DNA from: Prevotella sp. E15-22
GTDB taxonomy: Bacteria; Bacteroidota; Bacteroidia; Bacteroidales; Bacteroidaceae
Direction: 5' to 3'
DNA: 64,000 bases
Assembly: GCF_023204875.1 (NCBI RefSeq)
Contig: NZ_CP096247.1
Location: 2,914,001-2,978,000, forward strand
Part shown: positions 44,933 through 53,846 of the stretch, piece by piece
Layout: every line of letters starts with the position of its first letter
Position numbering within the stretch: position 1 is the stretch's first letter
Notes under the pieces: generated by a model
Database searches by the model: none
What the model saw: only the letters and a program-made list of their open reading frames with translations
What the model was told of the DNA's origin: nothing
Translations under genes and position numbers: made by a program

Positions 44933-45080
44933 CAAAAAAACGTGGACAAATTACTCTGTCTACGTCTCCCAAGCGTCGCCAAACGCCTAACAATCTAAAC
45001 GAGTAAAAGTCCACGCCATCAGGCGCGAACCCCATCTTTCGTTCTTGATTGTCTCATATATTTGGCGATATTAGGGAGAC
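44933..45080 (-). promoter_or_regulatory. Structured leader with terminator-like stem (candidate attenuator)
   Basis: Two long pairings compete or interlock. Stem A: GTCTCCC-5nt-TCGCCAAA (44964-44983) with TTTGGCGA-5nt-GGGAGAC (45061-45080). Stem B: CGTGGAC and TTACTC (44941-44956) with GAGTAA and GTCCACG (45001-45015), followed on the minus strand by seven T (44934-44940), i.e. a terminator about 50 bp before the lipoprotein start. Each stem has one arm in the loop of the other. No known riboswitch class is recognised. Confidence 0.55.
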
Positions 45081-45184
45081 AAGAATCAAAAAGTGGATGT
45101 TCTATCCTATATGTCCTTGTTATACTTTATCTTTTTTTTCAGCCCATAGGCATCAATAATTAATGGGTTCTACATTATTATATC

Positions 45185-45481
45185 TTATGCTTCTACATAA
45201 TCCAATGGATTACGTTTGATGACTAGCGGATAACGGTCTGGGTGACGCAGACTTTCAATCTCAAGGTCCACGTCAAGATCCGGCCATTCTATAGCTTCCG
45301 AGCCAGACATCTGCACATTTAGCACACTACTAATAGGTGCATCTTTCATCCAGGGTATACGATTATAAGAGAGGAAGTAATCGTTACCAAGCACGGATAG
45401 CATAATGCCTTGCGCATTAATCATCAATACGCTTGCCGATGTGCTGCTACCTTCGCTTTCGCGTCTAAAGACTGGACTCAT
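45185..45481 (-). CDS. DUF2442 domain protein
   Basis: Starting at 45481 (17-24 nt after a -7 element), the 98-residue protein MSPVFRRESEGSSTSASVLM...SYNRIPWMKDAPISSVLNVQ ends with the DUF2442 pattern IEWPDLDVDLEIESLRHPDRYP. DUF2442 proteins often pair with DUF4160 genes in toxin-antitoxin-like loci; no DUF4160 partner is seen on either side. Function unknown. Confidence 0.75.
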   Translation of the reverse strand: MSPVFRRESEGSSTSASVLMINAQGIMLSVLGNDYFLSYNRIPWMKDAPISSVLNVQMSGSEAIEWPDLDVDLEIESLRHPDRYPLVIKRNPLDYVEA

Positions 45482-45504
45482 TACAAATATTACATTATTT
45501 GGCG

Positions 45505-45512
45505 CAAAGATA
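45505..45512 (-). promoter_or_regulatory. -7 element of the DUF2442 gene
   Basis: The minus strand reads TATCTTTG, 23 bp before the ATG at 45481. Confidence 0.65.
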
Positions 45513-45542
45513 AGGAATATAAATGAAACTTCCAAGAAAAAC

Positions 45543-45579
45543 AAAAAAAAATCTCCGAGTCGCTTGTCGGCTCGGAGAT
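45543..45579 (-). terminator. Intrinsic terminator of the S74-like gene
   Basis: ATCTCCGAG (45551-45559) with CTCGGAGAT (45571-45579); the minus strand then enters eight T. It lies 5 bp after the stop at 45585. Confidence 0.88.
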
Positions 45580-45584
45580 AATTG

Positions 45585-46661
45585 TTATTTCGTCTTTACC
45601 AAACGCTTGGTTTCTACGACCTCTCCATTAACAAACATCGTGCATAGGAAGATTCCCTTATCCAAAATGCTGCTATCGATTGTGGCACTTGTATCGGCTG
45701 GAGAAAGTGGTACTCTTGTCATCACACGACCAGCCATGTTTGTAACAAGAAGATAGGCATTGGAAACATCTTCTGCCAAAAGATATCGCACAGTGGCCGG
45801 CTCATTGACAGATGAAGGTACTGCTGAGATAAGCGTATTGCCCATAATCGAACGAACGGAACCCACGTCAGTAGCATCACCACCACGTGCCATCATGACA
45901 TCAACAAACTTTTCCGTACGACTGTCAATTTGCACTTTCAGTTCCTGAATACAACTGATCAAGATGGGAATAAGATCAGTATAATTGATTCCAAATCCAT
46001 CTGGAATCTTCACAACTAACGAGGGAAATATTGCCTTAAGTTCCTCAGGCAATAAGCCGTAACGCAACTTTGAGCGCATCTCCTCATTCATCTGTTCCAA
46101 ATGATGAATATAGGCCTCTCTCTCTTCCTCACTCAGATAACTGAGGTCTTCTTCTGACATTCCAGAATTAGGCTTCATAGTGTATTCAACCACATGCAAG
46201 CCCAGAATATTATCCAAGATAAACTGCTGAGGCGTATCGCTTCCCAAGAGTTTGATATTCTCCCAATTGGTATTCTCTGTTGGAATGCTGTCCTGTCCAC
46301 TGATTCGCTTATCTAACGTGACATAGCCGTAATAATAATAGTTATCGGCACAGAGACGCACTTCATAGTCACCATCGATTGTCGTAGGCAGATAAACTGG
46401 CTGACAGCGTTTGCAAGGTACTGCGTATACACTTTCATCACCCTTGAAGAGCATGAATGTCAAACTATCTTCAGATTCAGGAAGGATGAATTTATGGTCA
46501 TCCTGTGTAACGAACAATGTATTAGCCAATGTTTGTGTTGCATCTGTCGAGTCTGTCTGAGTGACTACAAGATAGAGGGGAACATAGTTTATTTTCGCCT
46601 CAACAGAAGCCAAGCTGCCAAAAAGGGCTGCAGCAACAATAAGCAGGTATTTTTTTAACAT
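45585..46661 (-). CDS. Secreted protein with S74 chaperone-like segment and T9SS-like tail
   Basis: The start at 46661 (MLKKYLLIVAAALFG) follows a -7 element; upstream frame is excluded. The 358-residue product has a signal peptide, an N-terminal region with an FKGDESVYAVPCKRCQ motif, then near residues 195-250 LRYGLLPEELKAIFPSLVVK and INYTDLIPILISCIQEL. The latter resembles the Peptidase_S74 intramolecular chaperone domain of phage tail spikes (RYGLIAQEV...NYxxLIPLLL pattern). The last 75 residues (from NTLISAVPSSV, with NMAGRVM and GIFLCTMFVNGEVVETKRLV) look like a type A T9SS sorting domain. Function unknown. Confidence 0.7.
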   Translation of the reverse strand: MLKKYLLIVAAALFGSLASVEAKINYVPLYLVVTQTDSTDATQTLANTLFVTQDDHKFILPESEDSLTFMLFKGDESVYAVPCKRCQPVYLPTTIDGDYEVRLCADNYYYYGYVTLDKRISGQDSIPTENTNWENIKLLGSDTPQQFILDNILGLHVVEYTMKPNSGMSEEDLSYLSEEEREAYIHHLEQMNEEMRSKLRYGLLPEELKAIFPSLVVKIPDGFGINYTDLIPILISCIQELKVQIDSRTEKFVDVMMARGGDATDVGSVRSIMGNTLISAVPSSVNEPATVRYLLAEDVSNAYLLVTNMAGRVMTRVPLSPADTSATIDSSILDKGIFLCTMFVNGEVVETKRLVKTK

Positions 46662-46684
46662 GACAAAATATTTTAAATTTGATG

Positions 46685-46692
46685 CAAAGTTA
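46685..46692 (-). promoter_or_regulatory. -7 element of the S74-like gene
   Basis: The minus strand reads TAACTTTG, 23 bp before the ATG at 46661. Confidence 0.68.
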
Positions 46693-46797
46693 AAAAATAT
46701 TCCTTTTTCATCCAAATAATAATAAGAAAAAGTACAATTGCCATGATTAGTACCCTTTTTATAGACCAAAAAGAATTCTTTTTAGAATAAAAAAGTG

Positions 46798-46805
46798 TAA
46801 TTTTG
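46798..46805 (+). promoter_or_regulatory. -7 element of the M20 deacylase gene
   Basis: TAATTTTG, 30 bp before the ATG at 46836. Confidence 0.65.
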
Positions 46806-46835
46806 CAGACGAAAGTATTAAAAAACAATGTCGAT

Positions 46836-47897
46836 ATGGGTATTGAGGATAAAAGCAGATATGTGAACGATGCAGTGGAACTGCTGAAGGAACTGATTGC
46901 CACACCACGCGTGAGCAGAGACGAGACGGCCGCTGCCGACTTGATGGAAGAACGCATGAAGCAGTGGGGACTGAACCCACAACGCGAGGCCAACAACCTG
47001 TGGGCAGTATCGGACAACTTCGACGAAACCAAGCAGACCATCCTCCTCAATGCGCATATCGACACTGTGAAACCTGTAAGGACATGGACACGCGACCCTC
47101 ACGAGCCTGCCATCATTGACAATTGCCTCTACGGCATAGGTGCCAACGACTGCGGCGGCGGACTGGTGACCCTCTTACAGGTGTTCCGTATCTTAAAAGA
47201 ACGTGAGTTGCCCTTCAACCTTGTCTATCTGGCTTCGGCCGAAGAGGAAGTATCTGGAAAAAACGGTGTTGAGCGCGTATTGCCACTGTTGCCCAAGATT
47301 GACGTGGCCATCGTTGGCGAGCCTACTGGCATGCAGCCAGCCATAGCCGAAAAGGGACTGATGGTGATTGACGGATATGCAAGGGGGGTGAGTGGTCATG
47401 CTGCAAGAAACGAAGGTGTGAATGCTATCTACGAAGCTTTGGACGACCTTGTCTGGCTGCGCGATTATAAGTTCAAGAAGGAGAGTCCGCTGCTGGGATT
47501 CAGCAAGATGACCGTGACACAGGTAGAGAGTGGCACCCAACACAACGTTATTCCAGACGCACTACACTTCGTGCTCGACATTCGCACTAACGAATACTAT
47601 CACAACGAATTCGTCTTCAACTTCCTTCAGAAGCATATGAAGAAGTGCATCCTGAAGCCACGTTCATTCCGTCTGCACTCATCATGCATCCCCACAGACC
47701 ATCCGCTGGTGAAGCGCTGCATAGCATTGGGACTCAAGCCTTTCGGCTCGCCCACCCTATCGGATCAGGCCCTGATGCCCTTCCCCTCGTTCAAACTGGG
47801 TCCTGGTGAATCGTCACGCAGTCACAGCGCCAACGAGTTTATCCGCATTGACGAGATAGAACAAGCCCTTGACACCTATCTGAAGATTATCCTCTGA
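46836..47897 (+). CDS. M20-family deacylase, ArgE-like (acyl-ornithine/citrulline deacylase)
   Basis: Starting at 46836 the 353-residue protein is an M20 zinc metallopeptidase: LNAHIDTVKP near residue 72, GIGANDCGGGL near 100, the catalytic glutamates in ASAEEEVSGKNG near 132, and the dimerisation domain. Length and motifs match ArgE/DapE-type enzymes. In Bacteroides, arginine synthesis goes through N-succinyl intermediates, so an N-succinyl-citrulline or -ornithine deacylase is the best guess. Its 3' end overlaps the convergent EnvC-like gene by 11 bp. Confidence 0.82.
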   Translation: MGIEDKSRYVNDAVELLKELIATPRVSRDETAAADLMEERMKQWGLNPQREANNLWAVSDNFDETKQTILLNAHIDTVKPVRTWTRDPHEPAIIDNCLYGIGANDCGGGLVTLLQVFRILKERELPFNLVYLASAEEEVSGKNGVERVLPLLPKIDVAIVGEPTGMQPAIAEKGLMVIDGYARGVSGHAARNEGVNAIYEALDDLVWLRDYKFKKESPLLGFSKMTVTQVESGTQHNVIPDALHFVLDIRTNEYYHNEFVFNFLQKHMKKCILKPRSFRLHSSCIPTDHPLVKRCIALGLKPFGSPTLSDQALMPFPSFKLGPGESSRSHSANEFIRIDEIEQALDTYLKIIL

Positions 47898-49389
47898 GCC
47901 AAGGACGAGGATTGAGCAATTCGGTCCAGTTACGCAATTGGAACTGCATGGTGTTTGATGCACCCAGTCGTCCAAGTGTCTGATTGGTGGATACCTTCTG
48001 TCCTGCCTTCACTGAGACGCTGGCCAAGTCGCAATACACAGAGATGTATCTGCCATGGCGCACCATCACCACATAAGAAGAACCAGAATAGAAGATCTTA
48101 CTCACCTCGCCATCGAACACACAACGAGCCATGGCGCCTGGCTGTCCTTTCAAGTGCAAGCCCTTGCTGCTCAAATGAACATTACCCAAGCCCTCGACAA
48201 CGTTGGAACCAAAGCCACGAACAACCTGGTAAGGACCTGTGATGGGCATAGGCAACTTACCCTTGTTGCTGGCAAAGTTGCCAGTGAGTTTCTTATCTGG
48301 ATCGGCATTGACAAAGCTGTCAATCTCCTTTTTAGTCTCTTCCACATGGCGCTCGGCCGTCACACGATCCTTCTCGGCAGCCTTTGCACGCTGAGCAGCC
48401 TCAGCCTTTTCACGTTCAGTCTTGGCCGCACGCGCCTGAGCCTTGGCAGCCTCCTCCTTCGCTCTTGCCTCAGCCAGTCGCTTCTCGCGCTCCTTGCGCT
48501 CACGCTCCTTGCGTGCCAGTTCCTCAGCCTTGCGTTTCTTCTCAGCCTCGATGCGCGCCTTCTCGCGAGCAATCTCCTCGGCAATCAGCTTTTCAATCTT
48601 AGCATTCAGCTCAGCCTCCTGCTTCTGTTCCTTCTTAATCAGTTCCTGAACTGTTCGCTGTTCCTTCTGCAGCTTCACCACCATCTGTTTCTGCTCAGCC
48701 TGCTTACGCTCCAGGTTCTGTTGCTCCGTCTGGCCCTCTCGCAACTTGATATTCTTCTCCTGACGGTTACTCTCAATCTCCTGCTGCTTGGCCGTGATCT
48801 GTGCCTGCTTCACCTTCACTGCCTCGCCCTGCGCCTTTTGATAGGTGGCATACTCCTTCATAAAACGTGAGCGACGATACATCTGGTTGACGTTCTTGGC
48901 ACTGAACACAAACATCATCTTGCTCTGCGAGTTGCGATTGCGATACATATAGCGCATCGACTTGACATAACGCTGCTGGCGGTCGGCCAGTTCCTTCTCG
49001 AGCACCTTCATCTCGGCATTGAGCGTGGTGAGCGCACTGTCCAGCGTAGCGATATGCGTGCGAATCGTATCAATCAGTCGTTTCTTATCGTCAATCTCGC
49101 CTCCAAGTACCAGCACATCCTGCATCTGCTGCTTCACCCTGCGGTCCAGCTCTGCCTTCTGTTTTTTCTTCTTCTCGATATCCTGACGCAACTGCTTCTG
49201 CGAAGCCTGCATCTTCTCCCTTTCAGTCAGCGGTTTCTTGGCCGCAGGCTTCTTGGTTGTTGTTTTCTTTGTTTTTTTCTTATTCTGTACCTGTGTTGTG
49301 GTCTTCTTACGCTGTGTGGTCTTCGACTTCTGAGCCGGAGCCATCACACAAACAACAAGAGCCAAGAGCAGGACAATGAGTCTTCTCAT
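47887..49389 (-). CDS. EnvC-like coiled-coil protein with degenerate LytM (M23) domain
   Basis: The 500-residue protein has a signal peptide, a Lys/Thr-rich stretch, coiled coils from about 60 to 370 (many Glu, Lys, Gln, Ala; KAKEE-type repeats) and a C-terminal M23/LytM domain from about 380. The zinc ligands of active M23 peptidases are absent: the HLHFE-type motif is replaced by MQFQLRNW and the HxxxD site is not preserved. It therefore resembles EnvC, which activates amidases rather than cutting peptidoglycan. It is the last gene of the dut-TPR-DUF4292 operon. Confidence 0.87.
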   Translation of the reverse strand: MRRLIVLLLALVVCVMAPAQKSKTTQRKKTTTQVQNKKKTKKTTTKKPAAKKPLTEREKMQASQKQLRQDIEKKKKQKAELDRRVKQQMQDVLVLGGEIDDKKRLIDTIRTHIATLDSALTTLNAEMKVLEKELADRQQRYVKSMRYMYRNRNSQSKMMFVFSAKNVNQMYRRSRFMKEYATYQKAQGEAVKVKQAQITAKQQEIESNRQEKNIKLREGQTEQQNLERKQAEQKQMVVKLQKEQRTVQELIKKEQKQEAELNAKIEKLIAEEIAREKARIEAEKKRKAEELARKERERKEREKRLAEARAKEEAAKAQARAAKTEREKAEAAQRAKAAEKDRVTAERHVEETKKEIDSFVNADPDKKLTGNFASNKGKLPMPITGPYQVVRGFGSNVVEGLGNVHLSSKGLHLKGQPGAMARCVFDGEVSKIFYSGSSYVVMVRHGRYISVYCDLASVSVKAGQKVSTNQTLGRLGASNTMQFQLRNWTELLNPRPWLRG

Positions 49390-49406
49390 ACTTTATCTTT
49401 ATTCTT

Positions 49407-50261
49407 TTATAGAGCCATGAAGCGACGCAGAATCTGGTCAACCGTCACCTCGCGATATTTATCAGAAACCTTTGTACGAGTAGCCCAGTCGCTCTCGTTC
49501 TTCAGATAATTCAAACGGATGCCCAACTTGATCTCGCTTTCAGGAGTTGTCAAGGAGATACCCATGTTGCTGGGGAAGGCAATGCTGCCCATTCTTGTAA
49601 ACTCCTTGTAGTCCCAGTTCAACTGGGTGTTGCCCTTCAACTGATCACGATAGGCAATGTTCGCCATCTTGATGCGGCCCGACTTGTTGTTGGCCAGCCA
49701 ACTGTAGTTCATCTTTCCCTCGTCCAAAGTGATGACCACATCCTCAGCATCCATGTTCGTAGAGAACTTCTCCAAAGCCTCCTTGTCGACACTCTGACGA
49801 CCAGGCACAAAGAGCTCATTCCAGAACAGAGCCTGCAACGTGAAGAAGTTGATGCCACTATTACGCAGGAAGTCCACATAGTTATAGGGTGCCTTCAGGA
49901 ACTGCTTGTTGATACGGTCGATGATCAGCACATAGTCCTTGGTAAACTCAATACGTCCTGCTTCCACGAAGCCAAAGGCCATCAACTGCAACTGAATCAC
50001 GTCGTCACGCTTCATCTTCAAGTTGCCTGTCAACGACACCTGCTGTGGTCCATACTCAATTGAGAACTTCAGTTTCGACGTCACGAACTGTGGCTTCGAG
50101 GTGTTATCGTTCACCTTCTCCAAGAAAGCAGTCTGTTGCTGTGTCTCTGCAGAAACAACAGTCTCTGGCGTGTCTTTAACAGCTTTTTTATGAACGTGGC
50201 AAGATGCCATAAACAATGGAAGTGCCAATACGGCAACCTTTAAGATAGACGAGATTTTCAT
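49407..50261 (-). CDS. DUF4292 lipoprotein
   Basis: The 284-residue protein has a lipoprotein signal ending FMASC (Cys21) and a LolA/LolB-like half-barrel pattern: KLKFSIEYGPQQVSLTGNLKMKRDDVIQLQL and FVEAGRIEFTKDYVLIIDRINKQFLKAPY. This is the DUF4292 family, usually found as here between a TPR lipoprotein gene and an EnvC-like gene. Similarity to LolB suggests a role in outer membrane lipoprotein or lipid handling, but that is unproven. It overlaps the TPR gene by 4 bp. Confidence 0.85.
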   Translation of the reverse strand: MKISSILKVAVLALPLFMASCHVHKKAVKDTPETVVSAETQQQTAFLEKVNDNTSKPQFVTSKLKFSIEYGPQQVSLTGNLKMKRDDVIQLQLMAFGFVEAGRIEFTKDYVLIIDRINKQFLKAPYNYVDFLRNSGINFFTLQALFWNELFVPGRQSVDKEALEKFSTNMDAEDVVITLDEGKMNYSWLANNKSGRIKMANIAYRDQLKGNTQLNWDYKEFTRMGSIAFPSNMGISLTTPESEIKLGIRLNYLKNESDWATRTKVSDKYREVTVDQILRRFMAL

Positions 50262-51976
50262 TGCTTAATATATTTTTTTCGTTTAATCTTCTTCATGAGT
50301 AGCTTATTACCAGGATCCAATCCCAAAGCCTGCTGCCACAGATTGACAGCCCCCTCAGGATCACCTGCCATCATATAGATATCGCCAGCATGCTCAATGA
50401 CCACAGAGCCAGGCGTAGAGTCGTTCTGTAAGGCCTGATCGATATAGACGCGAGCCTCAGCATAGCGTTTCTGCATAAACAGAATCCATGCATAGGTGTC
50501 CAGATAAGTGGCGTTTCTTGGTTCTGCCTTGATGGTCTTGAAACTCATCTCCTCGGCCCTTTCCAGGTTGTCGCCCTTCAGACTGAGATAATAAGCGTAG
50601 TTATTCAAGCAGCCAATATTATCGGGCTTCCACTGCAAGCACGAGTCATAGGCAGCATAAGCCTCCTGCTCGCGATCCTTCTGGAAAAGCAGATCGCCCA
50701 ACACGGCATAGAAATCGGATACGATCTCTGGCGAGCTCTCATCATTGATCACACTGATACCATTCTTGAAGGCATCCAAGGCATGATCCTTGTCGTCAAT
50801 ACGATAATAGGCCATGCCCTGATAGTAATAAAAAGCCATCTCCTCAGGGTTATACTGACGAGCAGCCTGACACAATCTGATGATACTGGCATTATCCTCA
50901 TCCTCCCAAGCATACTGCACCAACTGCAGGCGCGCAGGTGCATAGTCGGGAGCCATCTTCAGCACCAGTTTCAATGCAGAGGCAATGCTATCTTTAGGCA
51001 TCTTCTTCAGGTCCATATAAGCCGCCTTCAGCATGGCCATATCAACATCAGGCTCTGGCTGTGCCAGCAGTTTTCCGAAGACGTTCAGGATTTCAGTACT
51101 ATCGCCACCCTCACGTTCATTCTCGCCTATAAGCTGGCGCATCATGTTGACACGCTCCTCTGTGGCAGTATGTTTATTCAGCAGAATGCAGTAGGTCAGA
51201 GAGTCGACAGCCATATCATCCCCCATATGGATATAATACGAACGGAGCGACAGTTGTGCCTTCGCATTATCAGGCTCCTCGACCAAGATCTTCTTCAGCA
51301 CATCGTAAGCCTCGTCCAACTCGTCATTTCCCATCAGTGTGTTGGCATAAAGCGTACGATAGTCCATATCGTAAGGATGTTCTTCAGACAAAGACTTCAC
51401 AGCCTCTACAGCACTCTGATGGTCGCCCATCTGCACGTAAAGAGCACTCTTAGCCAGCGAGATACGCTCATTTTTGCCATCAATCGTCTCAATCCTGTCG
51501 AGTACGCCAACAGCCTTCTTATAGTCTTTCTCCTGGATATACAGTCGATAGATGGTCTCGAGCAGTTCTTCACGACTCTTGTCCTGCTCGTACATCTTCT
51601 CGAACACAGGAATAGCCTCTGCATACTGGCCTTTGCCGATATAGGAACGACCCAACGTCTCCATGTAGGTCATGTTATTCGGACTCAACTCTGTGGCTCT
51701 CTTAAAGAGTTCCAGAGCCTTATCCGTGTTCTTCATCTCTGAATAATACTGAGCCAGGAAGAAGCAAGACTCCGACGCATCAGGTTTCAGTTCCAGACAA
51801 CGCGTCAGCAAATCGAACGAAGCGTCGTGCTTTCCACGCTGTCTCTGCAGCATGGCCTCATTGAAAAGGATGTTGTATCTGCGCTGCACATCCTCTGGTT
51901 CCTGAACAGCCGTCTGAGCGTTGACAGTCAAGCCAACAAACCAGAGCAGCACGATATAGAACCTTTTTCTCATCAT
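50258..51976 (-). CDS. Exported TPR-repeat protein
   Basis: The 572-residue protein has a signal peptide ([16 protein letters not shown]) and about a dozen tetratricopeptide repeats across its length, for example [51 protein letters not shown] and [22 protein letters not shown] proteins are scaffolds; this one lies between dut and DUF4292 with 4-bp overlaps, so it probably acts with the downstream envelope proteins. No enzymatic domain is visible. Confidence 0.87.
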   Translation of the reverse strand: MMRKRFYIVLLWFVGLTVNAQTAVQEPEDVQRRYNILFNEAMLQRQRGKHDASFDLLTRCLELKPDASESCFFLAQYYSEMKNTDKALELFKRATELSPNNMTYMETLGRSYIGKGQYAEAIPVFEKMYEQDKSREELLETIYRLYIQEKDYKKAVGVLDRIETIDGKNERISLAKSALYVQMGDHQSAVEAVKSLSEEHPYDMDYRTLYANTLMGNDELDEAYDVLKKILVEEPDNAKAQLSLRSYYIHMGDDMAVDSLTYCILLNKHTATEERVNMMRQLIGENEREGGDSTEILNVFGKLLAQPEPDVDMAMLKAAYMDLKKMPKDSIASALKLVLKMAPDYAPARLQLVQYAWEDEDNASIIRLCQAARQYNPEEMAFYYYQGMAYYRIDDKDHALDAFKNGISVINDESSPEIVSDFYAVLGDLLFQKDREQEAYAAYDSCLQWKPDNIGCLNNYAYYLSLKGDNLERAEEMSFKTIKAEPRNATYLDTYAWILFMQKRYAEARVYIDQALQNDSTPGSVVIEHAGDIYMMAGDPEGAVNLWQQALGLDPGNKLLMKKIKRKKYIKQ

Positions 51977-52407
51977 TTCACACCTGTATGACCGTAGCCA
52001 CCTTCGCCACGTTCCGTTTCGTCAAGTACTTCCACCTCAACGAACTCAGCCTGTTCATGGCGTGCAATAACCATCTGAGCAATGCGTTCGCCATCATTAA
52101 CAACAAAATCTTCCTGCGACAGATTAATCAACAGTACACCCACCTCCCCACGATAGTCTGCATCAACAGTTCCTGGCGAGTTCAACACGGTGATACCCTT
52201 CTTCAGGGCCAGGCCACTGCGTGGACGCACCTGTGCCTCATAGCCGGCAGGCAGAGCAATATGCAAGCCTGTGGGAATGAGTCGGCGCTCCAGGGGTTTC
52301 AACACGATGGGTTCATCAATATTGGCACGCAAGTCCATGCCAGCACTTTGCACGGTGGCATAAGCAGGCAGGGGTTGGTGTCCTTTGTTAACAACTTGAA
52401 TTTTCAT
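51973..52407 (-). CDS. dut: Deoxyuridine 5'-triphosphate nucleotidohydrolase
   Basis: Dut hydrolyses dUTP to dUMP, preventing uracil in DNA. All five dUTPase motifs are visible in 144 residues: [48 protein letters not shown] and the C-terminal [10 protein letters not shown]. It leads an operon of envelope genes and lies one operon away from ung, which removes uracil from DNA. Confidence 0.96.
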   Translation of the reverse strand: MKIQVVNKGHQPLPAYATVQSAGMDLRANIDEPIVLKPLERRLIPTGLHIALPAGYEAQVRPRSGLALKKGITVLNSPGTVDADYRGEVGVLLINLSQEDFVVNDGERIAQMVIARHEQAEFVEVEVLDETERGEGGYGHTGVK

Positions 52408-52430
52408 CTTAATAGTGTAATATTAAGGTG

Positions 52431-52438
52431 CAAAATTA
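52431..52438 (-). promoter_or_regulatory. -7 element of the dut operon
   Basis: The minus strand reads TAATTTTG followed by CACC, 23 bp before the dut ATG. Confidence 0.68.
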
Positions 52439-52517
52439 GCGATTTATCTTGAAAACACCATAAAAAATATGCTAAAATGTGTTGTTCAAAGAAAATTCGC
52501 AGAATGACAAATAGTCA

Positions 52518-53168
52518 TCACTGTAGATAGCCCTGCGATTGTAGCTCTCGAGCCATCACACACAACTCCTCATACCAGGCCTCACCAAAGCGGCGAACAA
52601 GCGGTCCCTTGAGGAATTTATAAAGAGGCAGATGGAGCTGACGACCTTTCTCACGGCCGCAACGACAGATATCCCATTGATGATAGTTAAGGGCAATGGT
52701 ACCATCAGAGAACACCTTTTCGCGAATGGGGTAAAGGGCGCAACTGATGGGCTTCACAAACTGTGTCTTACCAACACGGCAAGCTTTTTCCAGCGCACAA
52801 AGACAGCAGTTCTTAACAACAACAGGCGCAGCCTGATCTGCATCCTCTGACAGTTCCAGATCATCGTAACATGTAAAGACACAATCCTTACCTCCTACGA
52901 TGCTCGTCACCAAATCACCTTCCTCGTCGGTATAGGCCACTCCCTGACGATCAATAACCGCCTGCGCAGAGGCACTCAGGTCATGCCACACAGCATCGAC
53001 ACTGTTCTCTATCTCCATGACCTCGTCGAGGGTAACAGGTGCGCCTGCATCGCCTTCCACGCAGCAGATGCCATGACACGCCTCCAAATCACAACAGAAC
53101 TCTTCTGTGAGGATGTCTGACGATATTAACACATCTGCCACTTGCAATATGGGAGGAAGCTTACTCAT
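52518..53168 (-). CDS. DUF3109 family cysteine-rich protein
   Basis: The 216-residue protein is rich in cysteine: EEFCCDLEACHGICCVEGDAG near the start, DCVFTCYDD, VVKNCCLCALEKACR and the PISCALYPIR and WDICRCGR segments. This layout fits the DUF3109 family (related to the YkgJ zinc/iron-chelating group), where clustered cysteines probably bind metal. It is the last gene of the gpmI-HD-ung operon, 12 bp after ung. Function unknown. Confidence 0.88.
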   Translation of the reverse strand: MSKLPPILQVADVLISSDILTEEFCCDLEACHGICCVEGDAGAPVTLDEVMEIENSVDAVWHDLSASAQAVIDRQGVAYTDEEGDLVTSIVGGKDCVFTCYDDLELSEDADQAAPVVVKNCCLCALEKACRVGKTQFVKPISCALYPIREKVFSDGTIALNYHQWDICRCGREKGRQLHLPLYKFLKGPLVRRFGEAWYEELCVMARELQSQGYLQ

Positions 53169-53180
53169 ACAATTCTGACT

Positions 53181-53846
53181 CTACCAACGAATTGGCTCAA
53201 TCTTATTCTGTTTCAGATATTCATTACAACAAGAGAACTGATGCTGGCCAAACCAGCCACCACGATTAGCCGACAGGGGCGAAGGGTGTACAGACTCGAG
53301 CACCAGATTCTTCTGTTTATCAATCATATAGGCCTTAGAACGGGCAAAACCGCCCCAAAGCATATACACTAAATGCTCACGCTCTGTGGCCAGAGCCTTG
53401 ATGGCTGCATCCGTGAAGTTCTGCCATCCCAACGAGGCATGACTGTTAGCCTGATGAGCTCGAACGGTGAGCGTAGCGTTGAGCAGCAACACGCCCTGCT
53501 CGGCCCAACGTGACAGGTCACCACTATCGGGCATCGGTGTGCCCAGGTCGTCGTGAATCTCCTTGAAGATATTCTGCAGCGAGGGTGGGAACTGCACCCC
53601 ATCCTGCACAGAGAAACTCAGTCCATGAGCCTGTCCTGGCTCATGATAAGGATCCTGACCGATAATAACCACCTTCACTTGGTCAAACGGACAAAGGTTG
53701 AAGGCATTAAAGATCAGCTTCCCAGGAGGGTAACACGTGCCTGCCATATATTCCTGTCTCACCTTCTCTGTGAGTCCAGCAAAATACGGTTTTTCAAACT
53801 CCTCCTGCAGATGCCGTTTCCAAGAATCCTCTATCTGTACGTTCAT
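53181..53846 (-). CDS. ung: Uracil-DNA glycosylase (family 1)
   Basis: Ung removes uracil from DNA. The 221-residue protein has the catalytic water-activating motif GQDPYHEPGQAHGLSFS near residues 62-78, LLLNATLTV, and the DNA-intercalating loop HPSPLSANRG near 190. These are the hallmarks of family 1 UDG. It overlaps the upstream HD gene by 4 bp. Confidence 0.97.
   Translation of the reverse strand: MNVQIEDSWKRHLQEEFEKPYFAGLTEKVRQEYMAGTCYPPGKLIFNAFNLCPFDQVKVVIIGQDPYHEPGQAHGLSFSVQDGVQFPPSLQNIFKEIHDDLGTPMPDSGDLSRWAEQGVLLLNATLTVRAHQANSHASLGWQNFTDAAIKALATEREHLVYMLWGGFARSKAYMIDKQKNLVLESVHPSPLSANRGGWFGQHQFSCCNEYLKQNKIEPIRW

Noticed and set aside
48055..48870. Leucine-rich 271-codon plus-strand frame
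   Set aside because: Shadow of the Lys/Glu-rich coiled-coil codons of the EnvC-like gene, which read as Leu/Ser on the other strand.
50783..51742. 319-codon plus-strand frame
   Set aside because: Antisense to the TPR gene, whose repeats are clear; shadow frame.
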